From positions 1 to 64,000 of the forward strand of contig JADZEQ010000001.1 of assembly GCA_020850455.1 (NCBI GenBank): 64,000 nt of DNA. The letters are read 5' to 3'. Position 1 is the first letter of the stretch, and each line of letters opens with the position of its first letter. Positions 41,407 through 53,901 of the stretch are shown here, piece after piece. A program made the position numbers and the translations under genes. The DNA comes from Sphingomonadaceae bacterium. Lineage in GTDB: Bacteria; Pseudomonadota; Alphaproteobacteria; Sphingomonadales; Sphingomonadaceae. The notes under the pieces were generated by a model. That model made no database searches, was not told the DNA's origin, and was given only the letters and a program-made list of their open reading frames with translations.

Positions 41407-43566
41407 TCAGCGGCGGGGCATGGTGGTCGGCGGATCATCCCATGGCTTGGCAGCGCGCTGGCGTGCGGTTGTAATGCGCGGTGGCTGTAAATAGAGCGCA
41501 ACAGCACCATGTGCAGCCAGAAAACGCCGGTCGATTTTGACCCAGCGGGGGCGGCAAGCGCGTGGCAATGTTCGTTCAGCAATGACAATATCGCTCGCCG
41601 CACATGCACGCGCCAATGCATCGATGGGCGACAATAGGTCGGATCGAGCCGCCATCAACGTCCAGATGCGCCCCTGCGTCTGCATTTGCCAGACGCAAAA
41701 ATCGGGTGAACAGCGTGTTCCCGCTTGATCCGCGAGCGGCAGAAAATCGCCACCAAAACCGGTTGCTTCGGCAAAAATGTCGCGTGTTCTTTCCCCCGCT
41801 TGCGCGCGCAGCAGCGTATAGCGGCCATTGGGCATCCGCGCAGCCACATGCGCGCCGTCGCGGCTGACCAATATATCGGGGTCATCTGCGATCCACGCCA
41901 TCGCTACGCCGGTGGCGATGAGTCCACAGCCCAACCAGCGTGTCCGACCCAAAATCAACAACAGCCACAATGCGCCCCCTATCATTGCGGCAAAGGCTGC
42001 GGTGGGTAACACGCCCATTGTCCATTGCGCCCCGGGCAGCGCGGCAACAAAATGGGCAAGGTTGAGCAACAGATTGATGGCCCATTCGACCAGCCACCAT
42101 ATGGGTGCACCAATCCCCAAACTATCCAGCAGCAGCGCCAGCGCCTCCAGCGGCATGATGACGAGTGTGGTGAGCGGGATGGCGATGATATTCGCCGCCG
42201 CGCCATAAAGCCCCGCACGATGGAAATGGAAGAGCGCGATGGGGATGAGCGCAAGTTCTACTGCGAGCCCCGTCAGGATGAGGCCCAAAATGCTGCGCGC
42301 ACCGCACGCGGCCATTCCCTCTTCGCGTCGCATCAACAGCGCCTGCACCCGGCCATTGCTGTGCAGCACGACGATTGCCAGCATTGCCGCAAAACTTAGC
42401 TGAAAACTTGGGCCAAACAGCGCATGGGGCCAGAGCAGCATGACCACCAATGCCGCTGCCGCCAGCACGCGCAACGACAGCGCTTCCCGCCCGATGGCCA
42501 GCGCGAGGAGGAGGAGGAGCGCGCCGATCAGCGCGCGCAGCGTCGGCACTTCGCCGCCGGTAATCCACGTATACCCCGCCGCTGCCAACGCGCCCAAAAT
42601 GCCGCTGATCAAAGGCAAAGGCAGGCGCAAGGCCAACCAGGGGGAGAGGGCGAGGAGGCGCATTGCCAAAAAAATGGTCGCACCAACCACTGCGGTGATG
42701 TGGAGTCCGCTGACCGACAGCAGATGCGCCAACCCGGACCGCCGCATTGCCTCCGCATCTGACGGCGCCATATTGCCGACATCGCCGCTGGCCAGTGCGG
42801 CCGCCAGTGCCGCAGGCCGCGCCGCCATTTGCCCACGAATATGCTCGGACAAACCGGATCGCAGATCATCCCGTCGCGCATCGCGCGCTTCACGCGCCAC
42901 CACAATCGGACCGATAGCACGCCCGACCGCGCCAATCCCATCGAACCAAGCGCGCATCGCAAAATCATATCCACCAGGCAAAAAGGCGCCCGATGGCGGC
43001 ATCAGCCGTGCGCGCAGCGTAACGCTGGCCCCAATGTACAAATGCTGCGGCATATCTGTATCGGGCACGGTCACGCGTATGCGTGGCGGCAGGCCGTACC
43101 CCCGCGCCGTCAACAAATAGAGCCGCGATTCGCCTTCGAAACCGTGCCGTTCGACCCGCTCCACCCGGGCCGAAAATTGGGCGATGCTGGGCCGTTGCAG
43201 CACCGGCGCCGCCACCCACGCGCTGCGCAATGCCATGCTGCTGCAGCCCAAGGCCAACAATATACCCAACATGGTGGCGATGCGTGCCATGGCGGCCCAC
43301 CGACGCAGCAACCACCCGGTGCCGAACGCCGACAGCATCGCGCATAGGATGAACGGCAGAACGCCGCTGGCAGGCAAGAAATACCAAGCGATTATGCCGC
43401 CTGCCAACGCCAATGGCGACCATGTAAACCATTGTTCATGCTGAAAATGGAGCCAATTTTCGATGGTCGCGGGCAGCGACACCATCGCCGCACGGCCCCG
43501 CGCCAGCCATGGCGTGGCGCTCCCCCTTTGCCGAGCGGCAATTGCCATGCTAGGCGGCCCCTTCAT
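41407..43566 (-). CDS. comEC: ComEC/Rec2 family competence protein (start approximate)
   Basis: Multi-[20 protein letters not shown] signature. Confidence 0.92.
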   Translation of the reverse strand: MKGPPSMAIAARQRGSATPWLARGRAAMVSLPATIENWLHFQHEQWFTWSPLALAGGIIAWYFLPASGVLPFILCAMLSAFGTGWLLRRWAAMARIATMLGILLALGCSSMALRSAWVAAPVLQRPSIAQFSARVERVERHGFEGESRLYLLTARGYGLPPRIRVTVPDTDMPQHLYIGASVTLRARLMPPSGAFLPGGYDFAMRAWFDGIGAVGRAIGPIVVAREARDARRDDLRSGLSEHIRGQMAARPAALAAALASGDVGNMAPSDAEAMRRSGLAHLLSVSGLHITAVVGATIFLAMRLLALSPWLALRLPLPLISGILGALAAAGYTWITGGEVPTLRALIGALLLLLALAIGREALSLRVLAAAALVVMLLWPHALFGPSFQLSFAAMLAIVVLHSNGRVQALLMRREEGMAACGARSILGLILTGLAVELALIPIALFHFHRAGLYGAAANIIAIPLTTLVIMPLEALALLLDSLGIGAPIWWLVEWAINLLLNLAHFVAALPGAQWTMGVLPTAAFAAMIGGALWLLLILGRTRWLGCGLIATGVAMAWIADDPDILVSRDGAHVAARMPNGRYTLLRAQAGERTRDIFAEATGFGGDFLPLADQAGTRCSPDFCVWQMQTQGRIWTLMAARSDLLSPIDALARACAASDIVIAERTLPRACRPRWVKIDRRFLAAHGAVALYLQPPRITTARQRAAKPWDDPPTTMPRR

Positions 43567-43627
43567 ATCGGCCAGCGCGGCACGAGCCACGCGACGCCGA
43601 ACGCATCTTTTATGGAGATTTTTTTTC

Positions 43628-45076
43628 GTGACAAGCGCGGCGCAACCCATTCCCGTCAGCACCTTGGGTCGCCCGGTTGTCACGCGCTTTGCCCCATCCC
43701 CCACCGGCTTTTTGCACATTGGCGGCGCGCGCACCGCGCTGTTCAACTGGCTCTATGCGCGGCGCACCGGTGGTAACTTCTTGTTGCGGATAGAGGATAC
43801 GGATCGCGCCCGTTCAACCGACGCCGCGATTGATGCCATTTTGGATGGCATGCGCTGGTTAGGGCTCGATTGGGATGGCGATGTTATATTCCAATTTGCC
43901 CGCGCCACGCGCCATGCCGAAGTGGCCCATGCACTGCTCGATAGCGGCCATGCCTATCGCTGCTGGCTGACGGCGGAGGAACTGGCCGCCATGCGCGCCG
44001 CCGCACAGGCCGAAAAGCGCCCGTTCCGTATAGAAAGCCCGTGGCGCGACGGCGACATTGCAAACGCACCTACCGATCAGCCCTATGTTGTGCGGTTAAA
44101 AGCGCCGCGTGAAGGTATATTAACAATCCACGACAGGGTTCAGGGAGAAGTATCGGTAAAAGCGCAGGAAATTGATGATTTTGTGTTGCTGCGCAGCGAC
44201 GGGACGCCGACATATATGCTCTCGGTCGTCGTTGATGACCATGACATGGGCGTTACGCACATCATCCGGGGTGATGACCACCTCAACAACGCCTTTCGCC
44301 AATTGGTTATGCTGCGCGCGCTGGGCTGGGAAGAACCCGTCTATGCCCATGTGCCGCTGATTCACGGCAGTGACGGTGCCAAACTGTCCAAACGTCACGG
44401 CGCGCTCGGCGTTGATGCATATCGCGATGAACTTGGCCTGTTGCCAGAGGCAGTGTGCAATTACCTTGCGCGGCTATCTTGGGGACATGGTGATGACGAG
44501 ATATTCAGTCGCGATCAGGCGGTGGAATGGTTCGATATTGATGACGTGGGGCGCGGTGCGGCACGCTTTGACATGGCAAAGCTCGAAAACCTGAACGCCC
44601 ACTATCTGCGCGAAGCCGACGATGCGCGCCTCGATGATTTGGTAACCGCACGGCTGGCAAGCAGCGGTATCACGCTGACCGATGCACAACGCGTCATCTT
44701 GCGTGCTGCCCTGCCCGCCTTAAAGCCGCGCGCCCGTACACTGATTGAACTTGCCGATGGGGCGAGTTTCCTATTTGCCAAGGTGCCGCTGGAATTTGAA
44801 GAAAAAGCCAAGGCGCAGATCGATGGCGCGCCAGCGGGGATGCTCATGTCGCTCCACGATGCACTGGCCGCGCTCGACACATGGTCACATCCGGCACTAG
44901 AAGGGGTGTTGCGCGACGCGGCAGAGCACGCCGGCGTCGGCCTTGGAAAGATCGCCGCACCTTTGCGTGCGGCGCTGACCGGCAGAAGCATTTCACCTGG
45001 CATATTTGATGTGCTATATCTTCTCGGTCGGGACGAGAGCTTGCAACGCTTGCGCTGGGTGTTAGCAGCAAAATAA
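43628..45076 (+). CDS. gltX: Glutamate--tRNA ligase (GTG start)
   Basis: [37 protein letters not shown]. Confidence 0.97.
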   Translation: MTSAAQPIPVSTLGRPVVTRFAPSPTGFLHIGGARTALFNWLYARRTGGNFLLRIEDTDRARSTDAAIDAILDGMRWLGLDWDGDVIFQFARATRHAEVAHALLDSGHAYRCWLTAEELAAMRAAAQAEKRPFRIESPWRDGDIANAPTDQPYVVRLKAPREGILTIHDRVQGEVSVKAQEIDDFVLLRSDGTPTYMLSVVVDDHDMGVTHIIRGDDHLNNAFRQLVMLRALGWEEPVYAHVPLIHGSDGAKLSKRHGALGVDAYRDELGLLPEAVCNYLARLSWGHGDDEIFSRDQAVEWFDIDDVGRGAARFDMAKLENLNAHYLREADDARLDDLVTARLASSGITLTDAQRVILRAALPALKPRARTLIELADGASFLFAKVPLEFEEKAKAQIDGAPAGMLMSLHDALAALDTWSHPALEGVLRDAAEHAGVGLGKIAAPLRAALTGRSISPGIFDVLYLLGRDESLQRLRWVLAAK

Positions 45077-45111
45077 ATACCGCGCGCAGAACATAATACA
45101 GGGGATTGTCC

Positions 45112-46392
45112 ATGACAGATGCCACACTCAACACCGCAGGTAAGGCGGTGGAACTGCCCACTCTAGAAGGGAGCATCGGCCCATCGGTGCTCGATATCCG
45201 CAAAATGTACGCGGCAACCGGGCAATTTACCTATGATCCGGGCTTTACCAGCACTGCCAGCTGCGAGTCGGGGCTGACGTATATCGACGGTGATGAGGGG
45301 GTTTTGCTCCACCGTGGATACCCGATTGGGCAGCTCGCTGAACATTCGAGCTTCATGGAAGTTTGCTATCTGCTGCTCAACGGCGAATTACCGAGCCAGA
45401 GTGAGCTTGGGCAATTTTCGCGAATCATTTCGCGCCACACGATGCTGCACGAACAATTGGCAACATTTTACCGTGGCTTTCGGCGTGACGCGCACCCGAT
45501 GGCGATCATGTGCGGTGTGGTGGGTGCGTTGTCGGCATTTTATCACGATTCGACCGACATTAACGACCCGCAGCAGCGCAAAATTGCCAGCCATCGGCTG
45601 ATTGCCAAAATGCCAACGATTGCGGCGATGGCGTATAAATATTCGGTGGGGCAACCGTTCCTCTACCCCGACAACAGCCTGTCCTACACCGGCAATTTCC
45701 TGCGCATGACCTTTGGCGTTCCTGCTGAACCCTATGTCGTGGTGCCGGAAGTGGAACGCGCGCTCGACCGGATATTCATCCTCCATGCCGACCATGAACA
45801 AAATGCCTCGACATCGACCGTGCGGCTCGCCGGTTCGTCGGGGGCCAACCCCTTTGCCTGTATCGCGGCGGGTATCGCCTGTCTGTGGGGCCCGGCGCAC
45901 GGCGGCGCCAACGAAGCCGCGCTCAACATGCTGCGCGAAATCGGTACGCCAGACCGGATTCCGCACTATATTGCGCGGGCAAAGGACAAGAATGATCCCT
46001 TCCGCCTGATGGGCTTTGGCCATCGCGTCTATAAAAATTATGATCCGCGCGCGACGGTGATGCAAAAAACGGTGCGCGAAGTTTTTGCGGCGCTCAAGGT
46101 CAATGACCCGCTGTTCGAAACCGCGCTCCAGCTCGAAGAAATCGCGCTTTCCGACCCCTATTTCGCGGAAAAGAAATTATTCCCTAATGTCGATTTCTAT
46201 TCGGGCATCATATTGTCGGCGATTGGTTTCCCGACGACTATGTTCACTGTGCTGTTCGCCCTTGCCCGTACGGTCGGCTGGGTAGCACAGTGGAATGAAA
46301 TGATATCGGATCCCAATCAGAAAATTGGCCGCCCGCGTCAGCTCTATACCGGGCCGGTGCAGCGCGATTATGTGCCGCTATCTGCGCGTTAA
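45112..46392 (+). CDS. gltA: Citrate synthase
   Basis: [47 protein letters not shown]. Confidence 0.98.
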   Translation: MTDATLNTAGKAVELPTLEGSIGPSVLDIRKMYAATGQFTYDPGFTSTASCESGLTYIDGDEGVLLHRGYPIGQLAEHSSFMEVCYLLLNGELPSQSELGQFSRIISRHTMLHEQLATFYRGFRRDAHPMAIMCGVVGALSAFYHDSTDINDPQQRKIASHRLIAKMPTIAAMAYKYSVGQPFLYPDNSLSYTGNFLRMTFGVPAEPYVVVPEVERALDRIFILHADHEQNASTSTVRLAGSSGANPFACIAAGIACLWGPAHGGANEAALNMLREIGTPDRIPHYIARAKDKNDPFRLMGFGHRVYKNYDPRATVMQKTVREVFAALKVNDPLFETALQLEEIALSDPYFAEKKLFPNVDFYSGIILSAIGFPTTMFTVLFALARTVGWVAQWNEMISDPNQKIGRPRQLYTGPVQRDYVPLSAR

Positions 46393-47855
46393 GCGCTGAT
46401 TTGCGTGGACGAAGCCATCCGCCGGGGGAGTGCGAGTGTAAAGCGCGCGCCCTGCCCCGGCGCAGATTCGATGCGGATTTCGCCGCCCATCGCCAGTGCA
46501 AGGCGTCGCGAGATATAGAGGCCTAGCCCTGCCCCGCCGCCATCGGTGCGCCCCAGCCGTTCAAATTTTTCAAATAATCGCGCCTGGTCGGCAGCCGAAA
46601 TGCCCGGCCCCTGATCGGCGACGGTAATGGTGGCGAACTGCGCCTCCTCTTCAACGCGTAGCCAAATTTGCGAGCCATCTGGGCTGTAACGCACCGCATT
46701 GCCGATGAGGTTGAGCAATATTTGCAACGCGCGGCGGAATTCACCGGTGGCGAGCGCTCGTTCATCAAAATCGGGTGCGTCGATACGAATGCCACGTTCC
46801 TGCGCCTTCATAGCGAGCAAGCCTGCGGCGCGGCGCCCCACATCGGCAAGGTCGACCGCTTCGCTGGCCACCGAAAAATCTTCGCGCTCAACCGCCTGCA
46901 AATCGGCCAAATCATCCACGAGGTCGAGCAAATGCCGCCCGGCAAGCGCAATGTCGCTGGCATAGCGCGCATATTCATCCCGTATCGGGCCCTGCATCTG
47001 ACCGGCGATGGTTTCGGCATTGGCGATAATGCGCCCCAATGGTCGCCGCAACGCGCCATCGACCCGCAGCGCAAAGTTGCGCGTATCCATCTCCCCCAGC
47101 AGGCTTGCACCCCGGTCAGCGTCACGCTTGGCGGCAAGTTCGGGGGGCAATTGACCAAAGCCGATTGGCTCAGCACTGCCATAATAGCCGGTAAAGCCGC
47201 TCGCTTCATCGGTCATCGCATGGGCCGAAAGCGCAAGAACGGTGCCATCGGCCTTGCCAGAGGCGAGCCGCGCACGCTGTCCAGTAAAGCCGGCTTGATC
47301 GGCCAGCGCGCCCAATAGTTGGAAATTGCCGTCGCGGTCGGGTACCAGATGGAATAATTCCGACAGCGGACGACCCAGCCAGTTGGTATCGCTCAAATCC
47401 CATGCAATATCGGCTTCTACGAGGATGAGGCGCAGTCGCACATCACACGCCCAACGCACCAATCCGGGCGGTATGGGCCGGGTTGGAACCGACGGCAGCG
47501 CTTGATCGGCGCTGATGTCTGGCAAGGGCTGCGCGCTCCATTCAACCAGTTCGATCCGCGCACCATCTGCATCGGGGAGGATGCGGGCAAAGGCGCGAAT
47601 TTCGGCTGCATCATCAGCGAGCAGCACAGGACGCTCAATCGGCGTTTCGAGCCGGATGGCAAGCATTGTCAGGCGCGCCAGCGCCGGCAGCAACAGCGGG
47701 TCACCCAAATCACCGCCTGCCTGTTGCTGCAAACGCAACAGCCCATCATCGGCCTGAATCAGCCGACCGTCCAAATTGGTTCGGGCGCGCACCACCAAGC
47801 TCACGGCATAGCTGCCTGTCGCTGGAGGATGGCCGAACGCGGCGATCGCCGCCAA
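46389..47855 (-). CDS. Sensor histidine kinase-like protein with degenerate H-box
   Basis: HATPase_c boxes [30 protein letters not shown]; HisKA-like helices but [13 protein letters not shown] in place of H-E-x-x-x-P. Confidence 0.85.
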   Translation of the reverse strand: MAAIAAFGHPPATGSYAVSLVVRARTNLDGRLIQADDGLLRLQQQAGGDLGDPLLLPALARLTMLAIRLETPIERPVLLADDAAEIRAFARILPDADGARIELVEWSAQPLPDISADQALPSVPTRPIPPGLVRWACDVRLRLILVEADIAWDLSDTNWLGRPLSELFHLVPDRDGNFQLLGALADQAGFTGQRARLASGKADGTVLALSAHAMTDEASGFTGYYGSAEPIGFGQLPPELAAKRDADRGASLLGEMDTRNFALRVDGALRRPLGRIIANAETIAGQMQGPIRDEYARYASDIALAGRHLLDLVDDLADLQAVEREDFSVASEAVDLADVGRRAAGLLAMKAQERGIRIDAPDFDERALATGEFRRALQILLNLIGNAVRYSPDGSQIWLRVEEEAQFATITVADQGPGISAADQARLFEKFERLGRTDGGGAGLGLYISRRLALAMGGEIRIESAPGQGARFTLALPRRMASSTQISA

Positions 47856-47909
47856 TATGCGTTAAAATTGTGCACGAATGTGGCTTTAGCCGATTGCGGT
47901 TAATGCCAG

Positions 47910-49139
47910 CTAAACCGCGTGCGATGTTGCCACATCATCCCGCACCACGCTCCATAATATGGGGATCACCAGGGTCAGTCCGACCAGTCCCGCCGCCAGA
48001 TCAAAGCCGCCGCGCCAGCCAAAGGCCACCACCGACACCGCAGATACCAGCCATGCCAGCAAAAAATCGGGGCCCCATTGCGCCAAGCGCTGGGCGATCC
48101 GCCGTTGGAGGAGAAGGGTGAGCGCCAAGAATAGGCAGATGGCATTGCTGCCGCTGCCCATATGCCATTGACCGCCCGAAACCGTCATTCCGCGCTCTGC
48201 AACGCCCAGAGCGACAAATTGCAGCATCAGGCCGAGCCAGCCAAAACCACGCTGCACCCTGCTCACGGGACGGAAACGCCCCACAAAATCAGCGGCTTGA
48301 TGGCCAATAGCCGCCACCAACCCCGCCACCGCCGCAACGCCGATATGCCCCGTCAGCGCGCCAGCAATAGCAGCGATGCCGCCCAAATGGCTTGTCAGCA
48401 GCGCGACATTGCCGCTCGACTGGCGTGCCAGCAGCGCGGGTGCCGCCAATGCCAACATCGGCGCGACGACAAACCGACCCACCAGTCCCGTTTCCACCCG
48501 GCTGGAGGTGGTGAGCAATTTCTGCTGCGCATCCGCCGCATCCTCCAGCGAATCAGCCAGCGTCGCATCACCACCCACAAACATCGATGGTTCGCAGGCA
48601 TATTGTGCAACACCCGACTGGATGGCCCCGCGCAACAGGTAAAGCTGCGCATCCCAATCAGCAGGTGCATTGCCCAAATCCGCCCACTCTGCCGGGGTCA
48701 GACGCGCCAAACCTGCCCAGCGGGTTTGTGCATCGATGCGCTCCAGCGTTGCAGTAACCGGCCCATCCTCCACCGTCAGCAGCAACGGCGCTTCACCCAG
48801 TCCTGCCGCGCGCCACAGCCGTGGCGCCGCAACCAGCCCGTCCGCGATCAGCCACAATTCGCGCGCGCCTTCGCATGCCGCCATGACGTCAGATGCATTG
48901 CGTGCCAATTGCACCGGCAGACCGCGCGCGCGGATGCGGTCAATCGCCTCGGTCAGCGCGGCGGGTAGCGCATCTATGAGGAGGAGGAGGGTATCGCACC
49001 CCATGGCGCGCGCCTGCTCCGCCTGATGTTCGACAACGCTCATCCCGGCAATGGGCAAAAGCGCGCGCAGCCCCGGCATACCCCATGCATCCACCGCGTC
49101 GGCAAGCTGCTCTGCTGCGGCGAGGGCGATGCGTGTCAT
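47910..49139 (-). CDS. Nucleotidyltransferase-like N-terminus fused to a multi-TM domain (possibly degenerate CDP-alcohol phosphatidyltransferase-like)
   Basis: MPGLRALLPIAGMSVVEHQAEQARAMGCDTLLLLIDALPAALTEAID... followed by several hydrophobic segments. Confidence 0.5.
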   Translation of the reverse strand: MTRIALAAAEQLADAVDAWGMPGLRALLPIAGMSVVEHQAEQARAMGCDTLLLLIDALPAALTEAIDRIRARGLPVQLARNASDVMAACEGARELWLIADGLVAAPRLWRAAGLGEAPLLLTVEDGPVTATLERIDAQTRWAGLARLTPAEWADLGNAPADWDAQLYLLRGAIQSGVAQYACEPSMFVGGDATLADSLEDAADAQQKLLTTSSRVETGLVGRFVVAPMLALAAPALLARQSSGNVALLTSHLGGIAAIAGALTGHIGVAAVAGLVAAIGHQAADFVGRFRPVSRVQRGFGWLGLMLQFVALGVAERGMTVSGGQWHMGSGSNAICLFLALTLLLQRRIAQRLAQWGPDFLLAWLVSAVSVVAFGWRGGFDLAAGLVGLTLVIPILWSVVRDDVATSHAV

Positions 49140-49321
49140 GCGCCGTTTCCTATCGATAAATGGGCCAAAAGGCGATAGCGACATTGGTCTGCATTGCCGC
49201 TGCTCAAACAAGCGCGAATACCGCCAAAAAAATGCGTCCTGCCGTGGGCTTTTGCTGGCCATTTGCGCCGCGCGGCGTTAGGGTAACGCAATTATATTTC
49301 CTTCCCCGAAAAGGCTGAAAA

Positions 49322-52036
49322 TTGACCGATAATAGCGACATTTTGCCTGCGCAGCCCAGCGACGTGCACCCAGTGAACATCGTCGATGAAATGCGTTCGA
49401 GCTATCTCGACTATGCGATGTCGGTCATCGTCTCACGTGCGTTGCCCGACGTGCGCGACGGGCTAAAACCCGTGCACCGCCGCATCCTGTTCGCGGCACA
49501 AGAAGGCGGCTTTATTCCTGGTCGTCCGTATAAAAAATCAGCCAAAATCGTCGGCGACGTCATGGGTAATTACCACCCGCATGGCGACAGCGCCATTTAT
49601 GACGCGCTCGCCCGCATGACGCAGGATTGGGCGATGCGCGTGCCGCTGATCGACGGTCAGGGTAATTTCGGGTCGATGGACCCTGACCCGCCCGCCTCCA
49701 TGCGATATACAGAGGCGCGGTTGATGCGGGTCGCGATGACCATGCTCGACGAGCTCGACAAAGATACGGTCGATTTTCAACCAAATTACGACGCGAGCCG
49801 CGAAGAACCGACGGTTTTACCCGCGCGTTTTCCCAATTTGCTGGTCAATGGCGCGGGCGGCATCGCGGTGGGCATGGCGACCAACATTCCGCCGCACAAT
49901 TTGGGTGAGGTTATCGACGCCTGCCTCGCCACCATAGATGACCCCGCGATTTCGACCGATGATCTGATGCGCATCGTCCCCGCACCCGATTTTCCGACCG
50001 GTGCCCTAATTCTGGGGCAAGGGGGCGCGCGCAACGCCTATCACACCGGACGCGGCTCCATCATGATGCGCAGCCGCCATGTGGTAGAGGAAGGGCGCGG
50101 GGACCGTCGCTCGATCGTCCTCACCGCCATCCCCTATCAGGTCGGCAAATCGGGGCTGGTCGAAAAAATCGCCGAAGCCGCCAAGGAAAAACGGATCGAG
50201 GGGATCAGCGACATCCGCGACGAAAGTTCGCGCGCGGGGGTCCGCATTGTTATCGACCTCAAACGCGACGCAACCCCCGACGTCGTACTCAACCAATTGT
50301 GGCGGCATACCCCCGCACAAGCCAGTTTTCCGGCCAATATGCTTGCCATTCGTGGCGGCCGTCCGGAAATTCTCGGCCTTAAGGACATTCTGACCAGCTT
50401 CATCGCCTTTCGCGAACAGGTCATCACCCGGCGCTGCAAATTTGAACTCAACAAGGCGCGTGACCGTGCGCACATCTTGCTCGGTCTGGTCGTGGCGGTC
50501 ACCAATTTGGACGATGTCGTACGCATCATCCGTTCGAGCGCCAACGCCGCCGAAGCGCGTGTCGCGCTGCTGGCGCGCGAATGGCCGATGGGCGATATTG
50601 CGCCTTATATCCGCTTGGTAGAAGCACTGGACACCGAAGCAGAGGGTGCGATTTATCGGCTGTCCGATACCCAGGTGCGCGCCATCCTCGAACTGCGGCT
50701 GCACCGCCTGACCGCGTTGGGGCGCGATGAAATCGGCAATGAACTCAAGGAATTGTCGGTAAAAATTGCCGAATTGCTCGATATTTTGGGTGACCGCGCA
50801 AAACTTTATGCGGTGATGCGCGAAGAATTGATCGCGGTGCGTGATGGTTATGCAACCCCGCGCCGCACCGAAATCACCGCCGCTGCCGACGGGATTGAGG
50901 ATGAAGACCTCATCGAGCGGGAGGATATGGTGGTGACCGTCACCATGGACGGTTATATCAAGCGCACCAACCTCGACGCATTTCGCCAGCAACGGCGCGG
51001 CGGCAAGGGTCGTGCGGGGATGGCGACCAAGGATGAAGATGTTGTCACCGAACTCTTCGTTACATCCACCCACACGCCAGTGCTGTTTTTCTCCACCCAC
51101 GGAAAAGTCTATCGCAAAAAAGTTTGGCGCCTGCCCGAAGGTGGTCCGGCGACGCGCGGACGGCCAATGGTCAATTTACTGCCGCTGGCGGAGGGTGAGA
51201 ATATCTCCACCGTGCTGCCGCTCCCCGAAGATGAGGGGCTATGGGGCGATTTGAGTGTCGTTTTCGCGACCGCAAGGGGAAATATTCGACGCAATTCAAT
51301 GGATAGCTTCACAAACATACCATCTAATGGCAAGTTTGCGATGCGCTTTGAAGATGGCAGCGACGACCGGTTGATCGGCGTTGCCCTGCTCAATCCCAAT
51401 GATGATGTGCTGCTCGCCACCCGCAATGGCAAGGCAATACGCTTTGCGGGCGATGATGTGCGTGAGTTTCAGAGCCGCACCTCCACTGGCGTGCGCGGCA
51501 TGACGTTGCGCGACGGGGATGAGGTAATTTCGCTGTCCATCCTCCACCGCGTTGGCGTCCGCGACCAAGAGGAGCGCGAGGATTATTTGCGCCATGCCCC
51601 ATGGAAGGGCGAACGCGATAGCGAACCAAAGATGACCGCCGAACGCTTTGCCGAACTGCAGGCAAAGGAACAATTCATCCTCACGATCTGCGCCAATGGC
51701 TATGGAAAATTATCCTCAGCCTATGAATATCGCCGCACCGGGCGTGGCGGACAGGGTATTTCCAATATCGACAATATCGCGCGCAACGGCCCAGTTGTAG
51801 CAAGCTTCCCTGCCGAACAATCGCACCAGTTGATGCTGGTAACCGACCAAGCCAAGCTCATCCGTATCGGGCTCGACAGCCTGCGCGTCATTGGACGTGG
51901 CAGCGCAGGCGTACGCCTGTTCGACGTTGCCGATGCCGAACATGTGGTGAGCGCCGCGCGTATCAGCGATAATGACGACCAATCTGATAGCGATGCGGCG
52001 TCCGATCAGGATGGAACGGACGCTCCCGTCGAATGA
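49322..52036 (+). CDS. gyrA: DNA gyrase subunit A (TTG start)
   Basis: [74 protein letters not shown]. Confidence 0.98.
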   Translation: MTDNSDILPAQPSDVHPVNIVDEMRSSYLDYAMSVIVSRALPDVRDGLKPVHRRILFAAQEGGFIPGRPYKKSAKIVGDVMGNYHPHGDSAIYDALARMTQDWAMRVPLIDGQGNFGSMDPDPPASMRYTEARLMRVAMTMLDELDKDTVDFQPNYDASREEPTVLPARFPNLLVNGAGGIAVGMATNIPPHNLGEVIDACLATIDDPAISTDDLMRIVPAPDFPTGALILGQGGARNAYHTGRGSIMMRSRHVVEEGRGDRRSIVLTAIPYQVGKSGLVEKIAEAAKEKRIEGISDIRDESSRAGVRIVIDLKRDATPDVVLNQLWRHTPAQASFPANMLAIRGGRPEILGLKDILTSFIAFREQVITRRCKFELNKARDRAHILLGLVVAVTNLDDVVRIIRSSANAAEARVALLAREWPMGDIAPYIRLVEALDTEAEGAIYRLSDTQVRAILELRLHRLTALGRDEIGNELKELSVKIAELLDILGDRAKLYAVMREELIAVRDGYATPRRTEITAAADGIEDEDLIEREDMVVTVTMDGYIKRTNLDAFRQQRRGGKGRAGMATKDEDVVTELFVTSTHTPVLFFSTHGKVYRKKVWRLPEGGPATRGRPMVNLLPLAEGENISTVLPLPEDEGLWGDLSVVFATARGNIRRNSMDSFTNIPSNGKFAMRFEDGSDDRLIGVALLNPNDDVLLATRNGKAIRFAGDDVREFQSRTSTGVRGMTLRDGDEVISLSILHRVGVRDQEEREDYLRHAPWKGERDSEPKMTAERFAELQAKEQFILTICANGYGKLSSAYEYRRTGRGGQGISNIDNIARNGPVVASFPAEQSHQLMLVTDQAKLIRIGLDSLRVIGRGSAGVRLFDVADAEHVVSAARISDNDDQSDSDAASDQDGTDAPVE

Positions 52037-52341
52037 CCGTGCGTTTTGCCTATAAGGTGCTGACGGCCACCCAATGGGCCGACTTTGTCCGTGACGGGGT
52101 TTTTCGGGGCGCGCCGGTCGATCTCACCGATGGCTATATTCACCTGTCCACTGCCGAACAATTGCCCGAAACCATCGATAAGCATTTCAAAAATCAGTCT
52201 GGTTTGATGATTGCGGAGGTGGACCTTGCCGCATTGGGTGACAAGGTGCGCTGGGAGGAATCGCGGGGCGGCGCGCTGTTCCCGCATATTTATGCCGCCC
52301 TCCCCCTGCTTGCGGTGCAAAGCGTACGTAAAGCCGATTGA
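52033..52341 (+). CDS. DUF952-like protein
   Basis: AYKVLTATQWADFVRDGVFRGAPVDLTDGYIHLSTAEQLPETIDKHF. Confidence 0.88.
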   Translation: MTVRFAYKVLTATQWADFVRDGVFRGAPVDLTDGYIHLSTAEQLPETIDKHFKNQSGLMIAEVDLAALGDKVRWEESRGGALFPHIYAALPLLAVQSVRKAD

Positions 52342-52371
52342 CCCGCTGCGCCTGATAGCGCAGCATAGGCC

Positions 52372-53214
52372 ATGACAATTGAAATTATCCTTTCCGGTCA
52401 ATCCTGTGGCGCGACAATTCGTGGGCTCGATTTGGCGCAACCGCTCTTGCCCGAAGCGGTTGCCGAAATCCGCGCATTGTGGCTGCAGCATCATGTGCTC
52501 TCCTTTCCCGATCAGCGATTGGGGGACGATGATCTGGAGCGTTTCAGCCAATATTTCGGCGGCTTTGGCGATGATCCGTTTATTGCCCCGATAAAGGGAC
52601 GGCGACATATTATAGCGGTGAAACGCCGGGCCGACGAAACATCGCCACTATTCGCCGAAAATTGGCACAGCGACTGGAGTTTTCAGGCGCGGCCACCCGC
52701 AGGCACCTGCCTATATGGCATTACCATCCCGCCGCATGGTGGTAACACCGAATTCGTCAACCAGCATATGGCGCTCGACGCTATGCCCGATGCGCTGCGC
52801 CAACGGCTCGAAGGACGGATGGCGATCCACAGCGCGCGCGGCGGCTATGCGCCCTCCGGCATGTATGGCGACAAGGACAAGGGGCGCAGCATGGATATTC
52901 GCAGCAGCGAATCCGCGCGCGCAACGCAGCTTCACCCGATCATCCAGCGTCACCCCGAAACGGGGCGGGAAGGGATTTTTGGCTGCGCGGGCTATATCAT
53001 CGGCTTTGCCGATATGGATGAGGAAGAATCGCTGGCTCTGTTGCGCGACCTCATCGCGTGGCAGGATCGCCCGGATTTTCGTTACAGCCATGTCTGGCAG
53101 GCCAATATGTTGCTAATGTGGGACAATCGTTCGTTACTGCACCGCGCGACCGGCGGCTATGATGGCTATGACCGATTGCTCCATCGCACGACAATCGCCG
53201 CTTGGGCGGCTTAA
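52372..53214 (+). CDS. TauD/TfdA family dioxygenase
   Basis: NWHSDWSFQARPPAGTCLYGITIPPHGGNTEF (HxD), MWDNRSLLHRA. Confidence 0.95.
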   Translation: MTIEIILSGQSCGATIRGLDLAQPLLPEAVAEIRALWLQHHVLSFPDQRLGDDDLERFSQYFGGFGDDPFIAPIKGRRHIIAVKRRADETSPLFAENWHSDWSFQARPPAGTCLYGITIPPHGGNTEFVNQHMALDAMPDALRQRLEGRMAIHSARGGYAPSGMYGDKDKGRSMDIRSSESARATQLHPIIQRHPETGREGIFGCAGYIIGFADMDEEESLALLRDLIAWQDRPDFRYSHVWQANMLLMWDNRSLLHRATGGYDGYDRLLHRTTIAAWAA

Positions 53215-53855
53215 CGCGCCGTTCGCAGGCTTGTCACCACGCCATGCGCAATCATCGCCTGCCCGCCGAAATATAGCGGCCAAATGAGCGCTGCGGCGAG
53301 AGCGGGCGCCACATGCCCGCCAGCCCGCGCGAAAATCAACAAATCGCTCACCAAAAAGGCGATTGCACCCAGTCCGGTGCGATAACGCGGAAAGCGGCTG
53401 GCCCAAGCGAATGCCGCCATGGCCGCGACGATCGCCGTATAGAGTGCGGCGTGCCACCAACCCGCCGCCGGATAGAGCATCGCCATGCAGATGATGAGCG
53501 CAGCGGGCACCAGCGCCCATGCCAGCAAATTTTGTGACAGGCTGCGCTGTGGCCGCGCGTTGCGCGCATATAGGTAGATGGCCACAAAATGGCCCGCCGC
53601 AAAAGCCAGCGCGCCCACTTCCAGCCCCTTGGCGTCGAGCAGCACATCACCCAGTGCGCCCAATGCCAACACCAGCGCCATCAGCCAGCCATCCTGCCCT
53701 TTGGCCTCCATCGCCGCCCATAGCGCCAACAGCCCGACCCCCAGCCCCTTCCAGACGATGATTAGGGGGCCGTGCATCTGGCCCAATACTGCCGCCATAT
53801 AGCTGACGCCCGCCAGTATCGCTGCCCACCAAAATAGCCGCATATGTGCCCCCAT
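53211..53855 (-). CDS. YhhN-family (lysoplasmalogenase-like) membrane protein
   Basis: Multi-[22 protein letters not shown] pattern. Confidence 0.75.
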   Translation of the reverse strand: MGAHMRLFWWAAILAGVSYMAAVLGQMHGPLIIVWKGLGVGLLALWAAMEAKGQDGWLMALVLALGALGDVLLDAKGLEVGALAFAAGHFVAIYLYARNARPQRSLSQNLLAWALVPAALIICMAMLYPAAGWWHAALYTAIVAAMAAFAWASRFPRYRTGLGAIAFLVSDLLIFARAGGHVAPALAAALIWPLYFGGQAMIAHGVVTSLRTAR

Positions 53856-53901
53856 TGCCCCCTATTGCATCAGCCGCGCTGCTTCGCCAAGGGGTGCGAC
53901 C

